From JALOOE01 sp964423545 (lineage in GTDB: Bacteria > Chloroflexota > Anaerolineae > CG2-30-64-16), in assembly GCA_964423545.1 (NCBI GenBank), contig CAYRFV010000345.1:1-5291 (forward strand): 5,291 nucleotides of DNA, read 5' to 3'. Of the stretch, positions 1-5,291 are shown piece after piece; position 1 is the first letter of the stretch, and the number at the start of each line of letters is the position of its first letter. The notes beneath the pieces are model-generated. The model made no database searches and was not told where the DNA came from. It saw nothing but the letters and a program-made list of their open reading frames with translations. A program made the translations under genes and the position numbers.

Positions 1-1
1 C

Positions 2-1087
2 CGGTCGCCGCTCGAGACCGGCACCATCCGCATCGTCGAGGCGGGGCATCCCACGCCCGATGCAGCCGGACAGGCTGGCGCGCAGCAGATCGCAGACCTG
101 CTCACGGGACTGTCGCCGCGCGACTTGGTGTTTGTCCTCATCTCAGGCGGGGGATCCGCGCTGTTGCCGCTGCCGGTGGAGGGCATCTCGCTGGCCGACA
201 CCCAGGCGCTCACTGCTGTGCTCCTGCGCTGCGGCGCCGACATCACCGAGATCAATACCATCCGCAAACACTGCTCGCGACTGCAGGGCGGGCAGTTGGC
301 GCGCCTGACGGCGCCGGCGCAGGTCGTCACGCTGATCCTGTCGGATGTGGTGGGTACGCCGCTGGACGCCATCGCCTCCGGTCCCACGGTGCCCGATCGA
401 TCCACCTTCGCCGACGCGGTCGCCATCCTCAGGCGTTACGACATCGTCGATTCCATCCCGGCCTCTGTGCGCAGCCACCTGCTGGCAGGCGCCAGCGGCG
501 CCATCCCTGAGACGCCCAAGCCCGGTGATCCGCTCTTCGATCGCGTCACTAACATCGTCATCGGTGACAACGCCCGCGCCGGCCGCGCTGCGGTGGCCGA
601 GGCCCGGCGGTTGGGCTTCCATACCGCGCTATTGACCACCTTCGTCCAGGGAGAGGCCCGCGAGGTGGCCCGCGCAGTGGCTGGGCTGGCGCAGGGCATC
701 GCCTGCGGACAGTCGGATTTCGCGGCGCCGGCTTGTCTGGTTCTGGGCGGAGAAACCACGGTGACGATCAGGGGGCCGGGAAAGGGCGGCAGGAATCAGG
801 AGCTGGCGCTCGCGGCTGCCATTGCACTGGACGGCCACCGGTTGCCCGATGGCCTGCAGGTGGCGATCGTCAGCATGGGCACCGACGGCACCGATGGCCC
901 GACCGATGCGGCCGGGGGCATTGCCTCGCCCGACAGCATGGCTCGAGGACGGGCTTTGGGACTGGATGCCCGCGCAGCACTGGCGGACAACGACAGCTAT
1001 CGCTACCTCGGCGCGCTGGGCGACCTCCTCGTCACCGGGCCGACGGGGACGAATGTGAACGACCTGATTACGGTATGGGTCATGTAG
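2..1087 (+). CDS. Glycerate 2-kinase (DUF4147/MOFRL family), N-terminus missing
   Basis: The reading frame is open from the first full codon at base 2 to TAG at 1085-1087, giving 361 visible residues. Family members are usually about 420-450 residues, so some 60-90 N-terminal residues probably lie outside the window. Family motifs are visible in order, numbered from the first visible residue: EAGHPTPDAAG (13-23), SGGGSALL (48-55), a RKHCSRLQGGQLA stretch around residue 89 containing the conserved lysine, LSDVVGTPLDAIASGPTVPD, LGGETTVTIRGPGKGGRNQEL, GTDGTDGPTDAAGGI and a C-terminal TGPTGTNVNDL typical of the MOFRL domain. This family phosphorylates D-glycerate with ATP to 2-phosphoglycerate in the cytoplasm, feeding photorespiratory, serine or glyoxylate carbon into lower glycolysis. 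The gene converges on rplL and has no functional link to the ribosomal genes. The family call is secure; the exact in vivo substrate is inferred. Confidence 0.93.
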   Translation, partial: RSPLETGTIRIVEAGHPTPDAAGQAGAQQIADLLTGLSPRDLVFVLISGGGSALLPLPVEGISLADTQALTAVLLRCGADITEINTIRKHCSRLQGGQLARLTAPAQVVTLILSDVVGTPLDAIASGPTVPDRSTFADAVAILRRYDIVDSIPASVRSHLLAGASGAIPETPKPGDPLFDRVTNIVIGDNARAGRAAVAEARRLGFHTALLTTFVQGEAREVARAVAGLAQGIACGQSDFAAPACLVLGGETTVTIRGPGKGGRNQELALAAAIALDGHRLPDGLQVAIVSMGTDGTDGPTDAAGGIASPDSMARGRALGLDARAALADNDSYRYLGALGDLLVTGPTGTNVNDLITVWVM

Positions 1088-1138
1088 GACGTGAAACGCC
1101 GTATGCGGCTGCGCAGCCGCATACGGCGTTTCACGTCC
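1087..1138. terminator. Perfect 52-bp palindrome between convergent genes, probable bidirectional terminator
   Basis: Bases 1087-1112 are exactly the reverse complement of 1113-1138, a 26-bp stem with no mismatch and its centre at 1112/1113. The palindrome begins on the last base of the glycerate kinase stop codon. Either strand's transcript could form a very stable hairpin. No run of T follows on either side, so it is not a textbook intrinsic terminator. Its place between converging genes suggests transcript termination or 3'-end protection for both; this is inference. A mobile repeat or a protein-binding palindrome remains possible. Confidence 0.65.
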
Positions 1139-1147
1139 CGGCCATTC

Positions 1148-1169
1148 GGCCGGCGAAGGCCAACCGGCC
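1148..1169. repeat. Small inverted repeat in the convergent gap
   Basis: GGCCGG at 1148-1153 pairs perfectly with CCGGCC at 1164-1169 around a 10-nt loop. It lies in the glycerate kinase/rplL gap, just right of the 52-bp palindrome. In such G+C-rich DNA a 6-bp stem could be chance, and no T-tract is present. Confidence 0.3.
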
Positions 1170-1203
1170 ACCTATGGTCCAGCAGGTCATCCACCGCTGC
1201 CAT

Positions 1204-1225
1204 GCGCCGGCCGGGCAACCGGCGC
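1204..1225 (-). terminator. Hairpin downstream of rplL, possible operon terminator
   Basis: GCGCCGG at 1204-1210 pairs with CCGGCGC at 1219-1225, a 7-bp G+C stem around an 8-nt loop. It lies 22 bp beyond the rplL stop in the direction of rplL transcription. The lack of a T-tract makes it a weak candidate on its own; the larger palindrome further along may be the real end of the operon. Confidence 0.35.
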
Positions 1226-1247
1226 GGAGCAGCATCCGGATGAGCTC

Positions 1248-1640
<393 letters not shown>

Positions 1641-1707
1641 GGAATGTTCTCCTGGGATGTGATACTGGGTGTGTTTCTGCATGTTCTGACGAACAACCAC
1701 TAACAAA

Positions 1708-1722
1708 GGATGAACGTCATCC
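1708..1722 (-). other. Hairpin in the rplJ-rplL spacer
   Basis: In the transcript GGAUGA (1722-1717) pairs with UCAUCC (1713-1708) around a 3-nt loop. Two G-U pairs can extend the stem through 1723-1724 and 1706-1707, and UUUGUU follows. It resembles a weak intrinsic terminator or a processing site between L10 and L12 coding regions. Its function is unknown. Confidence 0.4.
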
Positions 1723-1744
1723 CCGGTCGTTGGTCATTCATCGA

Positions 1745-2275
1745 TCAGGCTGCCTGCTCCAACTGCCCGATGCGGGCGTTGAGCACGGTCAGGAAGCCCC
1801 GCATGGGGCCAGCCAGCACGTTGACCAGGCCGGTCAACGGTGACTGCAACGTACCAACCACCTGCGCGCGCAGCTGTTCGCGGCTCGGCAGATCCGACAG
1901 CGCCTGCACGCCTGCCTCGTCGAAGGCGGATTGACCGATGATGCCGCCACGCACGACGAGGACCTTGGTGTCTCTTGCCCACTTGCCGAGTGTCTTGGCC
2001 GGCGCCGCCAGTTCCCCGAAGCAGAACGTCACGGCGGTCGGACCGCTCAACAACGACTCGGGCGCGGCCATGCCGACATCCTTGAGCGCACGGGTCATCA
2101 GCGTGTTCTTGCTGACAACCATCTCGCTCTCGCAGCCGCGCAGGTCTCGGCGCAGTGCTTCGAGCTGCTTGACGGTCAGGCCCCGGTACTCCGTCACGAT
2201 CACGGCCTGGCTGCGGCGCAGTCGCTCGGTGTAATCATCGACGATAACGCCCTTCTTCTCACGCGAGATAGCCAA
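1745..2275 (-). CDS. rplJ: 50S ribosomal protein L10
   Basis: 176 residues from a TTG start at 2273-2275, within the usual range for the family. The N-terminus (M)AISREKKGVIVDDY matches the common L10 opening. It is followed by the conserved TEYRGLTVKQLEALRRDLR segment (about 28-46) and SKNTLMTRAL (about 55-64), both in the domain that binds 23S rRNA. The C-terminal part (about 130-176) corresponds to the helix that holds L7/L12 dimers. L10 anchors the L12 stalk next to L11 and, as the L10(L12)4 complex, represses its own mRNA in several bacteria. TTG is preferred over the longer frame to 2377 because a full AGGAGG sits 8 nt upstream and the upstream residues look nothing like L10. They are translated from the leader, including the terminator hairpin. 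Confidence 0.96.
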   Translation of the reverse strand: MAISREKKGVIVDDYTERLRRSQAVIVTEYRGLTVKQLEALRRDLRGCESEMVVSKNTLMTRALKDVGMAAPESLLSGPTAVTFCFGELAAPAKTLGKWARDTKVLVVRGGIIGQSAFDEAGVQALSDLPSREQLRAQVVGTLQSPLTGLVNVLAGPMRGFLTVLNARIGQLEQAA

Positions 2276-2283
2276 ACGATTTT

Positions 2284-2289
2284 CCTCCT
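2284..2289 (-). promoter_or_regulatory. Strong Shine-Dalgarno site fixing the rplJ TTG start
   Basis: The transcript reads AAAGGAGGAAAA here, with the six-base AGGAGG core exactly 8 nt before TTG at 2273-2275. This settles the non-ATG start of rplJ. Confidence 0.9.
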
Positions 2290-2338
2290 TTCGTAGCTTT
2301 CGCTCCAGCCAGATGAAACTCCGCTGAAGCGCACCGAC

Positions 2339-2374
2339 AAAAACGCCTCCGCACCGAAGACAGGCGCAGAGGCG
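2339..2374 (-). terminator. Intrinsic terminator (attenuator) in the rplJL leader
   Basis: In the transcript a 12-bp stem, 2374-2363 with 2355-2344 (two G-U pairs), closes a 7-nt loop and is followed directly by UUUUU (2343-2339). This is a textbook intrinsic terminator. It lies about 63 nt before the rplJ start and after the end of rplA. A terminator placed before two essential genes implies conditional read-through. GAGGCG at 2410-2405 can pair with CGCCUC at 2374-2369, the first half of the terminator stem, to form an antiterminator. Confidence 0.85.
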
Positions 2375-2400
2375 CAAAGCTCACAGTAGAGCATCCAGCG

Positions 2401-2463
2401 ACCTCGCCTCGGCAGGTCCGCGTTGCGGATTAAGTCCCGGTACGGAACGCCTGCTGTCTTCAG
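2401..2463 (-). ncRNA. L10-binding leader RNA (ribosomal protein leader) of rplJL
   Basis: The transcript shows the known L10-leader layout: AAGACA, then a closing stem GCAGG/CCUGC (2454-2450 with 2416-2412), a hairpin GUUCCG-UAC-CGGGAC (2448-2434), the linker UUAAU, a hairpin CCGC-AAC-GCGG (2428-2418), and CGAGG after the closing stem. AAGACA opposite CGAGG matches the kink-turn-like L10 recognition site of this leader family. Known biology: L10(L12)4 binding to this leader controls rplJL, by attenuation in Bacillus subtilis. Inference here: bound protein holds CGAGG (2411-2407), prevents the antiterminator pairing and lets the downstream terminator form, so excess stalk protein shuts off rplJL. 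Confidence 0.85.
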
Positions 2464-2494
2464 CGCAGAACGTATGCAGTTGTCTTTGGTCCCG

Positions 2495-3214
2495 CTAGGC
2501 GGCAGCCGCCCTTAAGGTCAACGCCTGGTTGGCATCCAACCGGATGCCGGGCGCCATGCTGGAGGTCAACGTCACCCGGCGGATGTACTGCCCCTTGGCG
2601 CCGCTCGGCTTAGCCCGCTGGATCGCTTCCATCAGTGCGCCGAGATTCTCCAGCATCTGCTCGGGCGTAAACGCGACCTTGCCGATCGGCACATGCAGGT
2701 TGCCGGTCTTGTCCACCTTGAACTCGACGCGGCCCTGCCGCGCTTCTCTGATTGCGCGCGGCAGATCGTCAGGCTGCACGATGGTGCCGGCCTTGGGATT
2801 CGGCATCAGGCCGCGCGTGCCCAGGATGCGGCCCAGACGGCCGACCTTGCCCATCACCTGCGGCGTGGCGATCGCCATATCGAACTCCAGCCATCCGCCC
2901 TGGATCTTGGCAATCATGTCATCGAGGCCAACGTAATCCGCGCCGGCCTGTTCGGCCAACCGCGCGCCGTCGCCTTCGGCGAAGACCAGGATGCGCACCT
3001 GCTTGCCCAGGCCTGCGGGGAGCAGCACGGTGCTGCGCACCTGCTGGTCAGCATGACGCGGATCAACCCCCAGCCGCACGTGCACCTCGATGGTGCCGTC
3101 GAACTTCGGATATGAAACCTTCTTGAGCAGTTCCACCGCCTCGGCCGGCGGATAGTCCTTCATCCGGTCGACCATCTTGGCGGCATCGATGTACTTCTTG
3201 CCGTGGTGTGCCAC
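2495..3214 (-). CDS. rplA: 50S ribosomal protein L1
   Basis: 239 residues from a GTG start at 3212-3214, close to the family's usual 225-235. The opening AHHGKKYIDAAKMVDRMKDY matches the L1 pattern (GKKY..AAKLVD), and GRLGRILGTRGLMPNPKAGT (about 125-144) is the conserved segment of domain II. Domain I resumes towards the C-terminus, where the TLTSSMAPGIRLD region is typical. A short alanine-rich tail (LRAAAA) ends the protein. L1 binds 23S rRNA and forms the mobile stalk that releases deacylated tRNA from the E site; in several bacteria it also represses the rplKA transcript. GTG is chosen because AGGAG lies 7 nt upstream; the open frame extending to 3289 adds non-homologous residues. It lies 93 nt after rplK and 219 nt before rplJ. 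Confidence 0.97.
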   Translation of the reverse strand: MAHHGKKYIDAAKMVDRMKDYPPAEAVELLKKVSYPKFDGTIEVHVRLGVDPRHADQQVRSTVLLPAGLGKQVRILVFAEGDGARLAEQAGADYVGLDDMIAKIQGGWLEFDMAIATPQVMGKVGRLGRILGTRGLMPNPKAGTIVQPDDLPRAIREARQGRVEFKVDKTGNLHVPIGKVAFTPEQMLENLGALMEAIQRAKPSGAKGQYIRRVTLTSSMAPGIRLDANQALTLRAAAA

Positions 3215-3221
3215 TGTATGT

Positions 3222-3226
3222 CTCCT
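3222..3226 (-). promoter_or_regulatory. Shine-Dalgarno site fixing the rplA GTG start
   Basis: AGGAG in the transcript, 7 nt before the GTG at 3212-3214. It supports the short form of L1 over an upstream in-frame extension. Confidence 0.85.
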
Positions 3227-3229
3227 AAC

Positions 3230-3250
3230 CCCGGCTCTCGCTCGGCCGGG
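3230..3250 (-). other. Hairpin just upstream of the rplA ribosome-binding site
   Basis: CCCGGC (3250-3245 in the transcript) pairs with GCCGGG (3235-3230) around a 9-nt loop, ending 3 nt before the rplA Shine-Dalgarno site. It could modulate rplA translation or be a chance G+C stem. I see no clear L1-site consensus in it. Confidence 0.3.
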
Positions 3251-3262
3251 TGTGGTGATAGC

Positions 3263-3282
3263 GGGTGTCTCCGTGAGACCCC
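3263..3282 (-). other. Hairpin in the rplK-rplA spacer
   Basis: GUCUC (3279-3275) pairs with GAGAC (3271-3267) around a 3-nt loop. The stem can be extended by three G-C pairs (3282-3280 with 3265-3263) past one bulged base. No T-tract follows. The role is unknown. Confidence 0.3.
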
Positions 3283-3307
3283 CTCCCACGCGACAGCGCT
3301 GCGGGCG

Positions 3308-3733
3308 TCAGTCGCTGACCGTAATGCCCATGCTGCGGGCGGAGCCTTCGATCATGCGCATGGCATTATCGACGTCGTATGCGTTCAGATCCTTCAGCTT
3401 CAGTTCAGCGATCTCGCGCACCTGCTTGCGCGTGAGCTTGCCGACCTTGGTCTGATTCGGCTTATCCGACCCCTTCGGGATGCCGGCAGCCTGCTTGATG
3501 AGATCGGCCGCGGGCGGCGTCTTAGTCACGAAGGTGAACGACTGGTCGGTGAAGATAGTGATCTCGACCGGGATCACCGTGCCGGCCTGCGCCGCAGTGC
3601 GGGCATTGTACTCCTTGCAGAAGGACATGATGTTGACACCATGTTGCCCCAGCGCCGGGCCGACCGGGGGCGCCGGGTTGGCCTTGCCCGCTACGATCTG
3701 CAGCTTGACGATCGCCTTAACTTTCTTCGCCAT
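3308..3733 (-). CDS. rplK: 50S ribosomal protein L11
   Basis: 141 residues, the standard length. The N-terminal domain (1-70) carries the conserved PAPPVGPALGQHGVNIMSFCKEYNA block (20-44), with the proline-rich region that contacts thiostrepton-type antibiotics and the GTPase centre. The C-terminal domain (about 72-141) begins KTPPAADLIKQAAG and binds the 23S rRNA GTPase-associated region. L11 forms the base of the stalk beside L10/L12 and takes part in factor binding. The ATG at 3731-3733 has AGGAG 6 nt upstream. The gene follows nusG by 69 nt and precedes rplA by 93 nt, the usual rplKA pairing, so the two are probably co-transcribed. Confidence 0.98.
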   Translation of the reverse strand: MAKKVKAIVKLQIVAGKANPAPPVGPALGQHGVNIMSFCKEYNARTAAQAGTVIPVEITIFTDQSFTFVTKTPPAADLIKQAAGIPKGSDKPNQTKVGKLTRKQVREIAELKLKDLNAYDVDNAMRMIEGSARSMGITVSD

Positions 3734-3754
3734 GAATAACTCCTATATCAAACA

Positions 3755-3790
3755 GAAACCAGCCCGCGCCCTCCGGAGCAAGCCGGTTTC
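3755..3790 (-). other. Hairpin in the nusG-rplK spacer (rplK leader)
   Basis: In the transcript GAAACCGGC (3790-3782) pairs with GCUGGUUUC (3763-3755), nine base pairs with one G-U, closing an 18-nt purine- and GC-rich loop. It occupies most of the 69-nt nusG-rplK gap and ends 10 nt before the rplK Shine-Dalgarno site. In E. coli the rplKA leader is where L1 binds to repress translation, so this is the natural candidate for an L1 operator; I could not match it to an L1 site by eye. Confidence 0.45.
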
Positions 3791-3802
3791 CTTCGGTTCG
3801 GA

Positions 3803-4489
3803 CTATAGCTTCTCGATCTGCAGCAGATCGACCTCGATGGGGGTTTCCCGGTTGAAGAATGAAACCAGGACCCGTGCTTTCCCCTTGTCGCCATACACTT
3901 CGTCGACCGTGCCGTGAAAGTCGACAAACGAGCCTTCCACGATCCTGACCTTGTCCCCGACCTTCACCTTCACTTCAGCGACCGGCTCCTCGGCCTCCAT
4001 CCGCCGCATGATCCGGTCGACCTCTTCCTGGCGCAGTGGGGTCGGCTTGTTCCCAATGCCCACGAAGCCGGTGACGCCCGGCGTATTGCGCACCACATAC
4101 CACGACTCTTCATCCAGGATCATCTGGACGAGCACATAACCGGGGTAGATGCGCCGCTCGACCACGCGACGTTGGCCGTCGCGCAACTCGATCTGCTCCT
4201 CGGTCGGCACGATGACTTCGTGGATATGGCTGGCCATCCCCATCGACTCGATGCGATGCTCCAGGTTCTTCTTGACTTTGTTCTCGTAGCCGGAATAGCA
4301 GTGAACAACGTACCACTGAAGCGCGTTCGCGTCGGACGCTGCGACTTCCGGTTCGTCGGCGGGCGCATCCTCGACCGGCTCGCTGACCCGCACCGGCGTA
4401 TCGTCAATACCGAACGACTCATCGTTCGTCGACGAGTTATACGTATCTTGCGGTTCTACGTCCTGCCAGTCATCCATGCTCATTGCCAT
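3803..4489 (-). CDS. nusG: Transcription termination/antitermination factor NusG, with acidic N-terminal extension
   Basis: 228 residues against about 175-185 for most NusG. The NGN domain spans about 58-165 (begins QWYVVHCYSGYENKVKKNLE, then RRIYPGYVLVQM and TPGVTGFVG). The KOW domain covers about 176-228 (VGDKVRIVEGSFVDFHGTVDEV). NusG binds RNA polymerase, affects pausing and Rho termination, and couples transcription to the ribosome. Residues 1-57 form an extra tail rich in Asp, Glu and Pro with no recognisable fold. The start is uncertain: ATG codons at 4487-4489, 4481-4483 and 4475-4477 are all in frame and none has a strong Shine-Dalgarno site; the first is taken, with a weak GGTGG 4 nt upstream. 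All three keep the tail. The gene lies 34 nt after secE. Confidence 0.96.
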   Translation of the reverse strand: MAMSMDDWQDVEPQDTYNSSTNDESFGIDDTPVRVSEPVEDAPADEPEVAASDANALQWYVVHCYSGYENKVKKNLEHRIESMGMASHIHEVIVPTEEQIELRDGQRRVVERRIYPGYVLVQMILDEESWYVVRNTPGVTGFVGIGNKPTPLRQEEVDRIMRRMEAEEPVAEVKVKVGDKVRIVEGSFVDFHGTVDEVYGDKGKARVLVSFFNRETPIEVDLLQIEKL

Positions 4490-4523
4490 CCGACCACCAC
4501 ACTCATTCTTGCCCGGAGCGCTG

Positions 4524-4745
4524 TCAGCTCACCAGCAACCTGATCAGTGCAGCGAACACGAGATCGACTGCGCCGAGAAAGATCGCCATGACGATGGTCA
4601 CGGCCAACACGATCAAAGTCAGGTTCCGCGCCTGCTCCCGCGTGGGCCAAGACACCTTGCGTAGCTCCGCACGCGTCTCTTTCAGGTAACGCACCACCCT
4701 GTTTTCCGGCTTCGGCGCGTCTTGTGCGGTTTCTTTGCCGCTCAC
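4524..4745 (-). CDS. secE: Preprotein translocase subunit SecE
   Basis: 73 residues, typical of the short, single-span SecE found outside enterobacteria. The cytoplasmic amphipathic segment has the conserved YLKETRAELRKVSWPTREQA (20-39). It is followed by one membrane span (about 42-71, LTLIVLAVTIVMAIFLGAVDLVF and onward). SecE clamps the SecY channel in the inner membrane and is essential for Sec protein export. The start is GTG at 4743-4745, with GGAGG only 4 nt upstream, a rather short spacing; no nearby in-frame alternative exists. It lies 34 nt before nusG, the usual secE-nusG pair, and downstream of tRNA-Trp. Confidence 0.96.
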   Translation of the reverse strand: MSGKETAQDAPKPENRVVRYLKETRAELRKVSWPTREQARNLTLIVLAVTIVMAIFLGAVDLVFAALIRLLVS

Positions 4746-4797
4746 AGTCCCTCCGCAGCACCTGTGCGATCCAACGAATTACCGGTCTTTGACGATT

Positions 4798-4875
4798 CAA
4801 GACACCGTACCCAGGCGACTGGACATACCGCTCGCTCAGCTTCTGAGCAGTGAGCCGCACCAGGACGGTGTCTTG
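4798..4875 (-). other. 11-bp inverted repeat with nested hairpin between tRNA-Trp and secE
   Basis: In the transcript CAAGACACCGT (4875-4865) is perfectly complementary to ACGGTGTCTTG (4808-4798). Inside, GCUCAG-AAG-CUGAGC (4848-4834) forms a tight hairpin. It is extended by GCUC/GAGC (4855-4852 with 4833-4830) past a 3-nt bulge. No U-tract follows, so it is not an intrinsic terminator. It makes up half of the 153-nt gap. A processing structure separating the tRNA from the secE mRNA, or a leader element for secE-nusG, would fit; the function is not known. Confidence 0.6.
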
Positions 4876-4898
4876 CCTTGTACCACCACGTATCTAGA

Positions 4899-4971
4899 CA
4901 GGCGTGGCAGGACTTGAACCCGCAACCCCCGCTTTTGGAGAGCGGTGCTCTGCCAATTGAGCTACACGCCT
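4899..4971 (-). tRNA. trnW: tRNA-Trp(CCA)
   Basis: A full cloverleaf of 73 nt is visible. The acceptor stem AGGCGUG/CACGCCU has 7 bp, the D stem is GCUC/GAGC, the anticodon stem CCGCU/AGCGG carries loop CUCCAAA (anticodon CCA, plus-strand 4936-4938), and the variable loop has 5 nt. The T arm is GCGGG-UUCAAGU-CCUGC with one G-U pair, and the discriminator is G. The 3' CCA is not encoded and must be added by nucleotidyltransferase. The gene sits between rpmG and secE, an arrangement known in many bacteria, and is probably processed from the shared transcript. Confidence 0.97.
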
Positions 4972-5036
4972 ACAGAGAACGAAGGACGACTGGCCGATAA
5001 CCCCAGCTGCGTCTTTCGTCGCCGGTCCACATTTCT

Positions 5037-5207
5037 CTACTTCGTCTCGCGGTGCTTCATATGCTTATGGCAGCGCGGGCAGTATTTCATCAGCTCCATG
5101 CGTCCCTGGGTGTTCTTGCGATTCTTCTGGGTCGTATAGGTGCGTTCCTTGCACTCAGAACACGCAAGGGTCACCACCAGACGGTTTGCCTTCTTTGCAG
5201 TAGCCAT
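5037..5207 (-). CDS. rpmG: 50S ribosomal protein L33 (zinc-binding form)
   Basis: A 56-residue protein starting MATAKKANRLVVTLAC, with ATG at 5205-5207 and TAG at 5037-5039. Two CxxC pairs, C16/C19 (CSEC) and C43/C46 (CPRC), form the zinc ribbon of the C+ type of L33. YTTQKNRKNTQGRMELMKYCPRC is the typical family core. L33 sits near the ribosomal E site. Placement just upstream of tRNA-Trp and secE matches the common rpmG-trnW-secE-nusG order. No strong Shine-Dalgarno is visible before the ATG. The four cysteines suggest sensitivity to zinc supply, since many bacteria also carry a zinc-free paralogue, which would lie outside this window if present. Confidence 0.96.
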   Translation of the reverse strand: MATAKKANRLVVTLACSECKERTYTTQKNRKNTQGRMELMKYCPRCHKHMKHRETK

Positions 5208-5291
5208 GTTTCACGTTCTCGCGTCTAAGCAGCGTCGCGGTGGGTGTGGGCGTCGGGCGCGGCGCACCGTCGCCACCGACCGGTTGCACTA
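5208..5291. other. Unassigned sequence upstream of rpmG
   Basis: G+C-rich stretch with no convincing gene, promoter or hairpin. It should hold the rpmG leader and perhaps the end of the upstream gene, which is often tuf in this context, but nothing here is recognisable as the EF-Tu C-terminus. Confidence 0.4.

Noticed and set aside
2498..2521. Possible promoter near the end of rplA, TTGACC (minus strand, 2521-2516) with 17-nt spacing
   Set aside because: The hexamer at the -10 position is CTAGCG, a poor match to TATAAT, and the region is coding, so chance is the simpler explanation.
3914..4543. 209-residue plus-strand open frame antisense to nusG
   Set aside because: It is fully explained by codon bias of nusG on the other strand, and its rich His/Asp/Arg composition shows no family motif.
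4480..4860. Minus-strand open frame overlapping secE and its upstream spacer
   Set aside because: It is out of frame with secE, which has clear family motifs, and the part outside secE is the hairpin spacer.
4746..4898. Separate promoter for secE-nusG in the tRNA-Trp/secE spacer
   Set aside because: TTGAAT and GGTAAT are present on the minus strand but only 11 nt apart, so they do not form a plausible -35/-10 pair.
5208..5291. Minus-strand frame translating to a PTPTPTATL-like stretch, and another ending SATGR...HRDAA
   Set aside because: The first would run about 50 nt into rpmG out of frame. The second is too short to judge at the window edge. Neither shows a known C-terminus.

Overview
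The window (about 62% G+C by eye) carries a conserved bacterial translation and secretion gene block on the minus strand and the 3' part of an unrelated metabolic gene on the plus strand. Reading along minus-strand transcription, from high to low coordinates, the order is rpmG (L33), tRNA-Trp(CCA), secE, nusG, rplK (L11), rplA (L1), rplJ (L10), rplL (L7/L12). The plus strand holds a glycerate 2-kinase with its N-terminus cut off by the window edge. It converges on rplL across a 160-bp gap with a perfect 52-bp palindrome and two smaller hairpins.

The order rpmG-trnW-secE-nusG-rplKAJL is widespread in bacteria. High G+C, a long acidic tail on the N-terminus of NusG, no encoded CCA on the tRNA, and TTG/GTG starts behind good Shine-Dalgarno sites would suit a member of the Chloroflexota. 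This placement is inference, with moderate to low confidence.

Region by region: 2-1087 glycerate kinase (+, partial); 1088-1247 convergent gap with hairpins; 1248-1640 rplL; 1641-1744 spacer with a small hairpin; 1745-2275 rplJ (TTG start); 2276-2494 structured rplJL leader, with an L10-binding RNA fold followed by an intrinsic terminator; 2495-3214 rplA (GTG start); 3215-3307 spacer with two small hairpins; 3308-3733 rplK; 3734-3802 spacer with a 9-bp hairpin; 3803-4489 nusG; 4524-4745 secE (GTG start); 4746-4898 spacer with an 11-bp inverted repeat around a nested hairpin; 4899-4971 tRNA-Trp; 5037-5207 rpmG; 5208-5291 nothing assignable.

The minus-strand genes supply the ribosomal L1 stalk, the L11/L10/L12 GTPase-recruiting stalk, zinc-ribbon L33, the elongation factor NusG and the SecE translocon subunit. 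The most informative non-coding element is the rplJL leader. Its L10-binding fold, intrinsic terminator and competing antiterminator pairing are all visible and fit L10(L12)4 autoregulation by attenuation. I found no sign of a mobile element, CRISPR array, defence system or other undescribed multi-gene system. The novelty here is limited to RNA structures in the spacers.
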